This document shows, one piece after another, positions 51,137 to 59,786 of a stretch of 64,000 nt of DNA. This stretch comes from Deltaproteobacteria bacterium. Lineage in GTDB: Bacteria > Desulfobacterota > Desulfobulbia > Desulfobulbales > SURF-16. The translations under genes and the position numbers were made by a program. The stretch's first letter is position 1. Every line of letters starts with the position of its first letter. The stretch is from contig JACRCD010000028.1 in the NCBI GenBank assembly GCA_016219175.1, positions 83,889-147,888 of the forward strand, in the 5' to 3' direction. Below the pieces are notes generated by a model. That model made no database searches. It saw only the letters and a list, made by a program, of their open reading frames with translations, and had not been told where the DNA came from.

Positions 51137-52570
51137 TTAGGGTTTTTCGATAGCGGTGATCTTCCCGTCGCTGTCGATTTCAATCTTGGCGTTCAGGAAG
51201 TTAACGTTGTATCCCTTGTCCTTGAGCTTATGATAGGCCATCTCGGCCCGGACTCCGGTGGAGCAGTGGGTGATGATCTTTTTGTCCTTCGGAACCTCGG
51301 CCATGCGGCTGTCGAGTTCCTCGTCCGGGATCAGCTTGGCGCCCTTGAGCATGCCGGCGTTGGCCTCATCCTGGTTGCGCACATCAAGAATCAGGGTGTC
51401 GGCCGGGGTGGTCTCAACGAGCTTTTTGAAATCCTCGATGGCAATCTCGCCGGGCCTGGGTTTCGGGACATAGGTGACTGTGTCGGCCAGCTTGCCGGAC
51501 TCCAGATTGTAGCCTGCCGCCGTCCAGGCATCAAGGCCGCCGGTTACGATGGAGACTGCGGTGTAGCCCGCGCCGACCAGTGCGTTTGCCGCCGCTTTCG
51601 CAGCCTCACCGCCATTCTGGTCATAGATAATGACCGGCGGCTTCTTGTCCTTGGGGGGGAAGGTCCCGATGTTTGCGGCCACCTTGTCGGCCGGCATGGT
51701 CACCGCCCCCTTGATGAAGCCCTTTTCGGCTTCGGCAGCAGGACGGACGTCCAGCAGAACATGGGCAATGTCCTTGTCGATCCAGGCCTCCTTCAGGAAC
51801 TGGGCCGAAAGGACCAGATAGTTGCGCTTGGTCCACTCCGGCAACCCCTCATGGTAAACCTTGACGTTGGTGTAGCCGAGTTTCTCCGCCCGACCGGCGG
51901 AGTTGGGGCTCATGGCTCAGGTGAAGCCGGCGCAGTAGTAGATGATCAGCGCGCCCTTGTCCGCGGGCAGTTTACCGGCCATCTTGTCAAAGGCGGGGAA
52001 AGGGATGTTGATGGCGGTGGAAATGGCGCCTTCCTGGAAACGCGGGGCTGGACGGGCGTCAATAAGCAGATATTTACCCGCCTCCGGCCCCATGGCCACC
52101 AATTTTTCCACCTCCACGGTGTTGAGCTGTTTCTCCGGCGCCACCTTGATGGGCGGCTTGGCCGAGACCAGCGTGGCAAACTTCACCCCATCCTTTTCCG
52201 TGTACTCAACGCGGATCTCCTTGCCCTTCTTGAGGCTGCGCAGGATCTCGTCCGGTTTTTCCGGATCAGGCTGGATATTCAGGGTCTTGAGGCTTGCCTT
52301 GTCGAATTTGATGATTTCCGTGGCTTCGTCGATCTTAAGCTGAAGCGACTGGGTCTTGTAGGCCACGCCGTCGAAGTTGCCCCGCAGACTGCCGGCCTGG
52401 GCTTCATGGCAGTTGCTGCAGATCTTGGCTATGGTCGGTTTGCCCGGCGCCGGGGCCGGGGGGGCAGCCGGAGCTGCTCCCTTCTCCTCACCCGCGGCCA
52501 GACAGGCCGAGTAATGCCCAGAGGCAAGCAGCACCGCCAGCGTCCCCTGCAAAATAAATTTTCGAACCAT
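51137..52570 (-). CDS. Selenocysteine-containing triple-rhodanese protein with haem c motif
   Basis: Two open stretches in the same frame (52570-51920 and 51916-51137) are separated only by TGA at 51919-51917. Read as selenocysteine this gives 477 residues: signal peptide, haem motif CSNCH (51-55), a linker domain, then three rhodanese domains. The first (about 150-250) reads YCAGFTUAMSPNSAGRA; U218 falls on the catalytic Cys of the YCxGxxCxxS pattern. The second (about 260-355) lacks the Cys (YDQNGG) and is presumably inactive. The third (about 375-477) has an intact HCSTGVR loop. ATG 52570 follows GGAGG. A SECIS-like hairpin follows the TGA. Predicted periplasmic sulfur or selenosulfur transfer. 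If the TGA were a true stop, both halves would be broken rhodaneses. Confidence 0.85.
51884..51902 (-). promoter_or_regulatory. Bacterial SECIS-like hairpin
   Basis: In the mRNA CUCCGCC pairs with GGCGGAG around a five-base loop GGUCG. The loop starts 21 nt after the UGA, within the 16-37 nt window known for bacterial SECIS elements, and contains the GU that SelB contacts in the E. coli fdhF element. Confidence 0.75.
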
Positions 52571-52819
52571 TCATTCCTCCGTTTGATGTAATTGCCTTAC
52601 GGCTGTTTATGGGTTGATACATATAATCCATAGGTACTAATACTCAGTATAATTGAATAAGCATTATTTATCTTATGTAAAAGTGAGAAAAAAAGTGAAG
52701 TGTTTTTTGATCCGCGGAGAAAATGACGGGGAAAAGCCTTTTTGCTATGGTATATCCATAAATACATCTGCCTTTTCACAGCGGTTGAAATTACGCAACT
52801 CATGCTACAGGAGGGATCC

Positions 52820-53965
52820 ATGCGGCCGCTCATCGACACCCAGGAGTTTCTTTCCCTTTCCTCCTTTCTCAATTATCAGCTCTCCAGTGAACCCGTTAAC
52901 TGGCGGGGAATTCTCAACCTGATGGTGGGCAATTCCCATACGATGGACAAGGTCTCCGAGGATTTTCTCATGGAGGCCCTGGAGTTTCTGGGCGAGGCGT
53001 ACGGCAATCAGAAGCGCCGTCTGGGTCCGCTCGCCATTCTGCACCCCATCCGCGCCTCCTCGCTCCTGGCCAAGGCCCATGACAAACCTAGCACCCTGGA
53101 TCTGCTTACGGCCCTGCTCCATGACAAAAACGAAGACCTGACGCCAGACCGGTACAGTCCGGAAACCTGGCTGCGCCTCGAGGCCATGTACGGAAAACTG
53201 CTGGAGAAAATCGATTCCCAGGCCAACTGGTTTCTCAACGAAAGGATCGCCTTTCTGGCTAAACCAACCGGACAGAAATACACGGAATATCTGGGCCGGC
53301 TGCTCAGCCACGCGAAAACAACGCCGGAGCTGGCGGTTATCAAGCTGGCGGACCGCCTGGACAACACCCTTGATCTCCGGGTGGACCTGCAGGATTTTAC
53401 CGACCGCTCCCACTCCTTTCAGGTCATTTTCGATATTCTCTTTGTCAATTCCTATAACGGTCTGCACCTCAAACAGCCACATCCAATCGCCAGGAAAATC
53501 AACGGCGCCATGCGTCTCTTCCAGCTTTACAAAAATGCGGTTTTTTTATCCATGCTGCGGGACGAGAAGGTCCCCATGGGGGAAGCGGCGCACAAGCTTT
53601 TTTACTCCCTGGCCGTGGCAAGTATCCGGGAGGCCCAGACCATCCTGCTGCATATCTTCGCCTATCACCTGACCTCGCCCGCTGATCAGCGCGCCGTGCT
53701 GCTTGAAGCCATGGCATATTCCCATGACGGCGGATTCGAAAGCATCAGGAAAGAAGGCCCGTCCGTGCTGGACGGACTCTTCCGGAAATATTTCGTCTAC
53801 GACAATGCGGAGATGAAAAAGAAACGGCTGGCCGATCTGTACCAGGACAAAAAATTGATGGGGCTGGCAGCCGTCAGCTTTCTCATCGTCTTTGCCAGTT
53901 TCATCAACAGCGGGGAGTACCGGATCAAGGGCATCTCGGCGGCCGGCATCATCCCGCAGTCATGA
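52820..53965 (+). CDS. HD-domain protein resembling RelA/SpoT hydrolase domain
   Basis: Protein of 381 residues. The HD metal-binding pattern of (p)ppGpp hydrolases is visible: HPIRASSLLA, TALLHDKNED about 20 residues later, and KLADRLDNTLDLR. There is no synthetase or TGS domain, and the length is larger than a small alarmone hydrolase. A hydrophobic segment near the C-terminus (AAVSFLIVFASFI) may anchor it in the membrane. ATG at 52820 follows AGGAGGG; the open frame reaches back to 52742 without a ribosome site. Substrate not certain: alarmone or other nucleotide. Single gene. Confidence 0.78.
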   Translation: MRPLIDTQEFLSLSSFLNYQLSSEPVNWRGILNLMVGNSHTMDKVSEDFLMEALEFLGEAYGNQKRRLGPLAILHPIRASSLLAKAHDKPSTLDLLTALLHDKNEDLTPDRYSPETWLRLEAMYGKLLEKIDSQANWFLNERIAFLAKPTGQKYTEYLGRLLSHAKTTPELAVIKLADRLDNTLDLRVDLQDFTDRSHSFQVIFDILFVNSYNGLHLKQPHPIARKINGAMRLFQLYKNAVFLSMLRDEKVPMGEAAHKLFYSLAVASIREAQTILLHIFAYHLTSPADQRAVLLEAMAYSHDGGFESIRKEGPSVLDGLFRKYFVYDNAEMKKKRLADLYQDKKLMGLAAVSFLIVFASFINSGEYRIKGISAAGIIPQS

Positions 53966-54039
53966 CCGTTTTGTTGTCCTGCCGCGCCGGACGGTCTACC
54001 AAATCAGTCATTCAAACTGAAGACTGCCGGCTACAGCGT

Positions 54040-54282
54040 TCAACCCAAAGAACAGCTACACTGCGTGAAGAAGGAACGGATCGAGGCCAATAGAGTGGCG
54101 GGCGTGATAAATTGTTTCGGACCGCGGCATTTGTCGCAACCGCGATGGGGGTCGCTGCTCACACTGACCAATTGCCACCTGCCGGTCAGAATCATCTCGA
54201 AATTGGTTTTCCGGCAATCCCCGCAAACCCAAAGCTCCTCTTGCGGTACGTAATCTTTCCCGACAGCGTATTGATATTTCAT
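54040..54282 (-). CDS. Small zinc-ribbon protein
   Basis: Eighty residues with two CxxC pairs (WVCGDC and GCDKC) about 30 residues apart, likely one zinc site, and a C-terminal CSC. ATG at 54282 has AGGGAG upstream. A RegA-like sequence with shorter spacing lies inside this gene (see rejected items). Not in an operon. Function unknown. Confidence 0.6.
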   Translation of the reverse strand: MKYQYAVGKDYVPQEELWVCGDCRKTNFEMILTGRWQLVSVSSDPHRGCDKCRGPKQFITPATLLASIRSFFTQCSCSLG

Positions 54283-54436
54283 GGCATGCTCCCTGGCGTT
54301 AAAGGAATATACTTTGCTCCGTCATGGCGCTGATTAATGCAAAAAATGATCCCATCTCCCGCCTCATCCCATTATTTTTTTGAAATATCTTTTATTTCGA
54401 AACGTTAGACAATTCACCTTCCCAACTGGGTCGTTT

Positions 54437-54518
54437 GCCCCAGCAGCCGGCAACTGGGGCATATGACCTATAAAACCGGCTCACCCGGTTAAATTGCCAA
54501 TCGTCAGGCCATATGCCC
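54437..54518. repeat. Nested inverted repeats, possible structured RNA
   Basis: GCCCCAG/CTGGGGC (54437-54460), AACCGG/CCGGTT (54474-54490) and a near-perfect 13-bp pair GGGCATATGACCT/AGGCCATATGCCC (54457-54469 and 54506-54518). The first and third share the same GGGC, so they exclude each other as in attenuators. There is no gene within 54283-54590 that I accept. Confidence 0.45.
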
Positions 54519-54590
54519 ATGCGGTCCCCCCTGCCCCATTCGGCTCCAGGCAAATGGCTGTTTGCTAAACAGGCAAGGGGCATGCTATAG

Positions 54591-54755
54591 TTGATGGCGT
54601 CGTAAAAAATTCGACCTACTGCGTTGTAGCGCATTTTTGTTCGTTCGGCATACCACATGCATTGCCTCACTCTCAAAAATATACTACGCCTTGTATAGCG
54701 AATTTTATTACTGAGCCATCCGGGCTTTATCGCCGATTTTTTACGAGTTCATCAT
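54591..54755. repeat. MITE-like intergenic repeat, copy 1
   Basis: About 165 bp with imperfect terminal inverted repeats (TTGATGGCGTCGTAAAAAAT at one end, ATTTTTTACGAGTTCATCAT at the other). The left end, the TACGCCTTGTATAGC block, the GAGCCATCCGGG block and the right end all recur in the copy at 58079. It encodes no transposase, so it is non-autonomous. It precedes the SBP gene. Confidence 0.75.
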
Positions 54756-54836
54756 AGTTTGATCTGCTTTCCGCACCTTTTTTCATTATTTATCCACTAC
54801 CATCAGTCAGACTGACAGACCTTAAAGGGAAAAATC

Positions 54837-55757
54837 ATGGAGCAGCAAAAAATCCCCGCCAAAACCGCTTTTCTCACCTCCATCCTGCTCATCTGGGCCG
54901 CGGTCCTCTGGCCGGTCGTGGCGCCGCGAAAGGCCTGGGCATACGATTTGCAAGAGATTAAACAGGCGGGAGTCCTTCGCCACCTGGGCATTCCTTATGC
55001 CAACTTTGTCACCGGCAGCGGTGACGGGCTGGATGTGGAACTCATCAAGCTTTTTGCCGAGCGGCTGGGCGTGCGATATGAATATGTCCGGACAGGCTGG
55101 AATGAAGCGATCACCGATCTGACGGGCAAAAAATTTCTGGTGAAGAAGGACGGCGATGTGAAAGTGACGGGGGAAGCCCCCATCAGGGGTGATCTGATCG
55201 CCAACGGCATGACCATCCTGCCCTGGCGGAAGAAGGTCGTTGACTTTTCACTGCCGACCTTCCCGACCCAGATCTGGTTGATCGCCAGGGCCGATTCCCC
55301 CATGAAGCCGATAACGCCGACCGGCGACATCGGCCGGGACATCGCCCTGACTAAGGAGGTTCTGCGGGGGCACACCACCATGGGCAAGGAAAAAACCTGC
55401 CTTGATCCTGATTTGTACAGACTCGAGCAATGCGCCTCCGGCGTGATCCTGTTTGACGGAGGCTTAAACGAGCTCGCCCCGGCCCTGATAACCGACCGGG
55501 CTGAAAGCACGATCCTGGATGTGCCGGATGCCCTGGTCGCCCTGGAAAAATGGCCGGGAGAACTCAAGATAATCGGCCCTGTTTCTCCCCGGCAGAAAAT
55601 GGGGGTGGGTTTTGCCAAGACAGCACCCGACCTGCGGCAGGCCTTTGACACGTTTCTTACCGGCATCATAGCCGACGGCACTTATACCCGGCTGGTGAAA
55701 AAATATTACCTGGCCGTGTTCGACTACTATCCGGAATTTTTCAGGAAGCAGCAATAA
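54837..55757 (+). CDS. Periplasmic substrate-binding protein, family 3 type
   Basis: Exported protein of 306 residues with a signal sequence (about 1-36, ending AWA) and the fold of amino-acid-type solute-binding proteins (SBP_bac_3): EIKQAGVLRHLGIPY, GLDVELIKLFAERLGV, DLIANGMTILPWRKKVVDFS and an extended hinge region. ATG follows AAAGGG. No transporter genes are nearby; instead a hybrid sensor kinase begins 97 bp later. The SBP is therefore probably a ligand-sensing partner of that kinase rather than part of an ABC importer. The ligand is unknown. Confidence 0.83.
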   Translation: MEQQKIPAKTAFLTSILLIWAAVLWPVVAPRKAWAYDLQEIKQAGVLRHLGIPYANFVTGSGDGLDVELIKLFAERLGVRYEYVRTGWNEAITDLTGKKFLVKKDGDVKVTGEAPIRGDLIANGMTILPWRKKVVDFSLPTFPTQIWLIARADSPMKPITPTGDIGRDIALTKEVLRGHTTMGKEKTCLDPDLYRLEQCASGVILFDGGLNELAPALITDRAESTILDVPDALVALEKWPGELKIIGPVSPRQKMGVGFAKTAPDLRQAFDTFLTGIIADGTYTRLVKKYYLAVFDYYPEFFRKQQ

Positions 55758-55854
55758 TGGCGGCTTCCCGGGAGAATGAACCCTAATCTCATGACAAAGC
55801 TTACGCGTTGCCTCGAACCTCATCCCGAGCACCTTAACAGTCACGGTATTTGAC

Positions 55855-58077
55855 ATGATTACGGCTAAAGGCAACATGACCATACTCATCATCAGCGCTG
55901 TCCTGCTGCTCTTTGCCGGGGTGCTGATTGCCAATAATTACAACTCGCAGATCGAGCTGCGCCAGGCATCCATCGACCAACTGCACCAGAGTCTGGAAAA
56001 ACAGGCCATGACCATCGGCTACTTTTTCCAGGAGCGCGGCAATGACCTGAAAAATCTGTCGAAAAACAGATCCGTTTCCGCCTACTTCGAGAATCTGGCC
56101 CTCGGCATGACCATGGAGTATGGGCTCAAATCCAGCCTCAACAACATCACCCGGGAATTCGACCTGTTTCAGCAGGAAAAACAGGTTGGGGGCAAAACCC
56201 TGTATAGCCGCATTGTCTTGATCGACAAAACAGGAACACTTATCTCCGCCTCGGGTTCTTCCCGGGAAGACGACCGGCTGCGCGACTGGAAAAGCCTGCA
56301 ATCTCCCCAGGCGGACGAGCCCCATCTGGTTGAGGCGGTTAACAATAACATCTGGGAAATCATCATCTCCCTTCCCTATTTCTTCAAGGGCGAATATGCT
56401 GGACAGATCCTTGCCTGGCTCTATCCCGACGTGCCGTCCGAATATTTCCTGATCTCCGGCGGCAAGACTGATCACCAGATTACCGGCCTGCTCTGCGGCG
56501 CGGGCCATCTGCATCTGGGGCCGGGCAGCCCGGCCTGGGCCTCCGCCATAAAGGGCGAAGATCTTAAGGGGATGGAGAACAACTCTTTCAGCAAATATCC
56601 GCCCAGTGGCGACGCGGGGCAGACCAAACCCTTATTCGTCATGAAAACGTCCGTGCCCTCCACCCCGTTTTCCCTGGTCAGTTTCATGGACCACTCTTCC
56701 GTGATGGGGCGGGAATCACCGTCTCATCTGCTTTTTGCCATGGGGCTTTTCACCGCGGTTGTCCTGGCCGTGACCATCATCCTGTTCAAGGCAAACACCA
56801 GAAACCTTATCCTGCGGACCCGGATTGCCGAGGCGGATAAAGGCAGACGTGAGATCGAGGAAAAAAATCTCCAACTGCAACGGGAAATCAGCGAACGGCA
56901 ACAGGCCGAGGAAAAAAACAAAAAACTAGCCGACCAGCTGGTTCAGGCCCAGAAGATGAAGGCCATCGGCCTGATGGCCGGCGGCGTTGCCCATGATCTC
57001 AACAACATCCTCTCCGGCCTGATTAATTACCCTGAGCTGCTGCTGCTCCAGCTGCCCAAGGACAGCGAGCTCCGCGAAATCGCGAGCGAGATCAAGGACA
57101 CCGGCAAGCGGGCCGCGGCCGTGGTGGCTGACCTGCTCACCGTGGCCCGCGGCATTGCCAGTGTCAAGGAGATCACCAATCTCAACGTTCTGGTCACGGA
57201 CTATCTGAACTCGCCTGAGCACAAGCAGCTGCGCGCCCACTACCCCGGCGTTGTCTGCCGCACCGAGCTTGCCGCCGATCTGGGCAACATCTCCTGTTCC
57301 CGGGTGCATATCAAAAAGTGTCTGATGAACATGGTGACCAACGGCGCCGAGGCCGTGCATAAGTCTGGAGAAATCCTGATCTCCACCCGGAACAAACTTG
57401 TCCAAGGCGAAGAGCAAAACCTGGCCAAGGGGGAATATGTTGTTCTCGCCGTCAGGGATAGCGGGCCGGGTATCTCTGAAAACGACATCAGCCGCATCTT
57501 TGAACCCTTTTATACTAAAAAGGTCATGGGCCGCAGCGGCACGGGCCTCGGCCTGTCGGTGGTCTGGAATACCGTGCAGGAACATGGAGGGGCCATTCAA
57601 GTTGAAAGTTCCGAGACGGGCACGGTGCTTGAGCTCTATTTTCCCGTCACCAGGGAGGCTTACGTGGGAGAAGAGGAATTCACCCTGGGGCAGGAAACCC
57701 TTAAAGGCCACGGGGAACTCGTTCTCGTCGTGGATGATGAACGGCTGCAGCGCGATATCGCCAGCCGTCTGCTGACCATTCTCGGCTACCGGGTGGAAAC
57801 GGCGGCCAGCGGCGAAGATGCCGTGGCATTCATGAAAAAGCATGACGCCGACCTGCTGCTGCTTGATATGATCATGGAGCCGGGGATAAACGGCCGGGAA
57901 ACCTATGAACAGATACTGACCCTGCACCCGGACCAGAAGGCCGTCATTGTCAGCGGTTTTTCCCAGAACAGCGAGGTGGAAAAAATGCAGGATATCGGCA
58001 CATGCCTTTTCATCAGGAAACCCTACACCCTTGCCCAGCTCGGCAAGGCGGCCAGGGAGATCCTGGCGGCAGCATGA
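55855..58077 (+). CDS. Hybrid sensor histidine kinase with C-terminal receiver
   Basis: Membrane protein of 740 residues: first helix (about 8-26), a periplasmic Cache-like domain to about 295, second helix (about 297-318), a coiled linker, HisKA with GGVAHDLNNILSG, an ATPase domain with NMVTNGAEAV, DSGPGISEND and GTGLGLSVV, and a receiver domain with phospho-Asp in LLLLDMIMEPGINGRE. The H-box HDLNNIL is of the type found in hybrid kinases without a coupled DNA-binding regulator. The first ATG (55855) lacks a ribosome site; ATG at 55876 has AAAGG close by and is also possible. It follows the SBP gene on the same strand, and no response regulator gene follows it. Confidence 0.88.
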   Translation: MITAKGNMTILIISAVLLLFAGVLIANNYNSQIELRQASIDQLHQSLEKQAMTIGYFFQERGNDLKNLSKNRSVSAYFENLALGMTMEYGLKSSLNNITREFDLFQQEKQVGGKTLYSRIVLIDKTGTLISASGSSREDDRLRDWKSLQSPQADEPHLVEAVNNNIWEIIISLPYFFKGEYAGQILAWLYPDVPSEYFLISGGKTDHQITGLLCGAGHLHLGPGSPAWASAIKGEDLKGMENNSFSKYPPSGDAGQTKPLFVMKTSVPSTPFSLVSFMDHSSVMGRESPSHLLFAMGLFTAVVLAVTIILFKANTRNLILRTRIAEADKGRREIEEKNLQLQREISERQQAEEKNKKLADQLVQAQKMKAIGLMAGGVAHDLNNILSGLINYPELLLLQLPKDSELREIASEIKDTGKRAAAVVADLLTVARGIASVKEITNLNVLVTDYLNSPEHKQLRAHYPGVVCRTELAADLGNISCSRVHIKKCLMNMVTNGAEAVHKSGEILISTRNKLVQGEEQNLAKGEYVVLAVRDSGPGISENDISRIFEPFYTKKVMGRSGTGLGLSVVWNTVQEHGGAIQVESSETGTVLELYFPVTREAYVGEEEFTLGQETLKGHGELVLVVDDERLQRDIASRLLTILGYRVETAASGEDAVAFMKKHDADLLLLDMIMEPGINGRETYEQILTLHPDQKAVIVSGFSQNSEVEKMQDIGTCLFIRKPYTLAQLGKAAREILAAA

Positions 58078-58078
58078 C

Positions 58079-58240
58079 TTGATGGCGTCATAAAAAATCC
58101 GTACCGCGTTGCAGGTTTTTGACCGGGACTCGACATACCGTATGCATAGTCGAGCCCCGGTCAAAAACTCTACGCCTTGTATAGCAAACTTTTTACTTAG
58201 CCATCCGGGAGCTTCGAGGTGACTTTTTACGAGAACAGCA
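58079..58240. repeat. MITE-like intergenic repeat, copy 2
   Basis: Same ends and shared blocks as the copy at 54591, but with an internal hairpin (TTTTTGACCGGGACTCGAC paired with GTCGAGCCCCGGTCAAAAA). It starts just after the hybrid kinase stop codon and ends at the start codon of the VanZ gene, and its last bases (GAGAA) act as that gene's ribosome site. Confidence 0.75.
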
Positions 58241-58647
58241 TGACTTCAGGACCCTTACGATTTCTGCCCATGGCGGCTGTCATGGCAGCCATATTTCTTC
58301 TGTCCCACACCCCGGGTCAGGATCTGCCGCAGGGTTTCAACGGACTGGACAAAATCTGCCATGCCGTGGCCTATGCCGCCCTGGCGGCAAGCTGCCTTTA
58401 CGGTCTCACTGCCGGGCTGACCCAAAAAACCTTTGCCAAATACGGCCTGATTGTCATCTTCTGCTCTGTTGCCTATGGCCTATCGGACGAATTCCACCAG
58501 TCCTTCATTCCCGGCCGCTCGCCCAGCTGGCTGGATATCGCGGCTGACGCAAGCGGCGCGGTGCTGGCTGTCCTCTCATGGGGCTGGTGGCGGCATGGGG
58601 GGAGGAACCGGCGGCGGGGAGGAGGTAAACCGCCCTCCAGCTCCTGA
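58240..58647 (+). CDS. VanZ-like membrane protein
   Basis: Protein of 135 residues with four hydrophobic segments. The VanZ family pattern is clear: FLLSHTPGQDLP, LDKICHAVAYAALA, YGLSDEFHQSFIPGRSPSWLDIAADASGA. The C-terminal tail is very rich in Gly and Arg and overlaps the 3' end of the convergent gene 58576-59235 by 72 bp. ATG at 58240 is preferred over 58219 because it follows GAGAA and lies at the end of the repeat. VanZ-like proteins are linked to teicoplanin resistance in some bacteria, but most have unknown functions. Confidence 0.85.
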   Translation: MTSGPLRFLPMAAVMAAIFLLSHTPGQDLPQGFNGLDKICHAVAYAALAASCLYGLTAGLTQKTFAKYGLIVIFCSVAYGLSDEFHQSFIPGRSPSWLDIAADASGAVLAVLSWGWWRHGGRNRRRGGGKPPSSS

Positions 58648-59235
58648 GGCCCCCTGCCTTGTTTCCACATCAAAGTTCTCGACCTGCTCCAGATAGAGAC
58701 TGGCCAGGCAGGCGCACTGCAAGGGGAAGAGAAAATACTGCAGCACGGCCAGCGGCGGCACGACCGCGGCCGCCATGGTCAGGATCACCACCGGCACCAG
58801 GGAGATCATGAGCAGAAAAACCAGATGCAGGAAAAAACCCTTTTCCATGACCTTGTTTTTGCTGAGTTTCATCGCCTCGCCCAGGGAAAGCCCCTTATGG
58901 GCCATGAGCGGCAGCACGTAAATCCACCAGACCGTCATGATGATGCCCGGGATCACAAGCAGCACAAAGCCCACCATGACAAGAAGCATCAGGAAAAAAA
59001 AGGGAAAAAGGTCGCCGAAGCGTTTCAGGCCGGCAAAGAGGTCATTGAACTCCGCCCGTTTTTCCCGCTTCAGCCACAGTATCATCACGACCATGTAGCC
59101 CCCTACCAGCGGCCCGGAAAGGACGCCCAGGGTGATGGAGCAAAGCAGCTCGACCACGATTCCCCCGACAAAAAAAACCACAATGTCTTCCTGCATCATT
59201 TCCAGCATGTTCTTTAAATGCGCCTGAAAATTCAT
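58576..59235 (-). CDS. Polytopic membrane protein, DUF975-like
   Basis: Protein of 219 residues with about four to five hydrophobic segments and a pattern (GPLVGGYMVVMILWLKR, FAGLKRFGDLFPFF, LPLMAHKGLSLGEAMKLSK) typical of the DUF975/glycerophosphodiester-phosphodiesterase membrane-domain group. The C-terminus is a proline-rich tail (PPPVPPPMPPPAP) that is antisense to the Gly/Arg tail of VanZ. ATG at 59235 follows AAAGGA. A weak RegA-like half site lies 32 bp upstream. Function unknown. Confidence 0.75.
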   Translation of the reverse strand: MNFQAHLKNMLEMMQEDIVVFFVGGIVVELLCSITLGVLSGPLVGGYMVVMILWLKREKRAEFNDLFAGLKRFGDLFPFFFLMLLVMVGFVLLVIPGIIMTVWWIYVLPLMAHKGLSLGEAMKLSKNKVMEKGFFLHLVFLLMISLVPVVILTMAAAVVPPLAVLQYFLFPLQCACLASLYLEQVENFDVETRQGASGAGGRFTSSPPPVPPPMPPPAP

Positions 59236-59266
59236 AATTTTTTCCTTTAGATTCTTACGACTTTGA

Positions 59267-59283
59267 TCTGGAAAATTGTCGCT
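59267..59283. promoter_or_regulatory. Weak RegA/RegR-like half site
   Basis: TCTGGAAAATTGTCGCT. The right half AATTGTCGC matches sites 1 and 2 exactly, but the left half does not. Listed because it is intergenic and close to a start codon. Confidence 0.25.
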
Positions 59284-59475
59284 TACATATATATCTGCTT
59301 GCAGTTATCAACAAAATTTCTACTCTAAGAATCTTATACCCCAAAGGGGTATTAAACAGAATCCGGCTCCGCCGGGTTATTTTTTTCTGGACATCAGGGC
59401 GGGGCTGTCATATTTTTAAGAAAACAATTAAACACTAACACCCCCACAATTTATAGTAGCCAAGGAGAAATGACC

Positions 59476-59700
59476 ATGCCACTCTACGAATTCCGTTGCC
59501 AGCAGTGCAACAAATCCTTCGAGGCCCTGCTGACTTCCAGCTCCCTGGAAGCGCTGGCCGAGGTGAAATGCCCAGCCTGCGGCAGTAAAAATGTCGTCAA
59601 AACCATCTCGGCCTCAAGCTACCGGGTGTCTGGAGGAAGCTCCGCCCCCACCCTCGGCAAGCCGTTGGGCGGCTGCGCCTCCCGGGGAGGGTTTTCCTGA
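59476..59700 (+). CDS. FmdB-family zinc-ribbon protein
   Basis: Seventy-four residues. MPLYEFRCQQCNKSFE and CPACGSKNVVK are the FmdB/CxxC_CxxC regulatory-protein signature, with one zinc site, followed by a low-complexity Ser/Gly tail. ATG at 59476 is chosen because AAGGAG lies 9 nt upstream and MPLYE is the family's usual start. Members were linked to formamidase and methylamine genes, but most have no assigned role. Single gene. Confidence 0.92.
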   Translation: MPLYEFRCQQCNKSFEALLTSSSLEALAEVKCPACGSKNVVKTISASSYRVSGGSSAPTLGKPLGGCASRGGFS

Positions 59701-59748
59701 GCATAAGGCTGCCGGCCGGTCGGCCGTTAAAAGAGAGGCGAGAGGGGT

Positions 59749-59771
59749 GGGGCGGGCATGAAACCCGCCCC
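59749..59771. repeat. GC-rich hairpin between convergent genes
   Basis: GGGGCGGG pairs with CCCGCCCC around a 7-base loop. It has no T-run, so it is a weak or Rho-assisted stop for the FmdB gene or the convergent acyl-CoA gene. Confidence 0.5.
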
Positions 59772-59786
59772 TACTGCCTTCCCCCC

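Noticed and set aside
51137..51913. Reading the second half of the rhodanese gene as a separate gene starting at ATG 51913
   Set aside because: This start lies only two codons after the TGA, has no ribosome site, and would begin in the middle of the active-site loop of a rhodanese domain. Selenocysteine read-through explains it better.
51110..52591. 493-codon ORF on the plus strand opposite the rhodanese gene
   Set aside because: It mirrors the codon structure of the minus-strand gene, has no ribosome site and its translation has no recognisable domain. Similar long antisense frames at 32932-34704, 38701-40158, 43408-44286 and 61776-63212 were rejected for the same reason.
54123..54138. RegA-like sequence GCGGCATTTGTCGC
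   Set aside because: It lies inside the coding sequence of a small zinc-ribbon protein and has a 4-bp instead of 5-bp spacer, so chance or codon use explains it better.
54392..54676. 94-codon minus-strand ORF
   Set aside because: It runs across the nested hairpins and the MITE-like repeat, has no ribosome site and shows no protein-like pattern.
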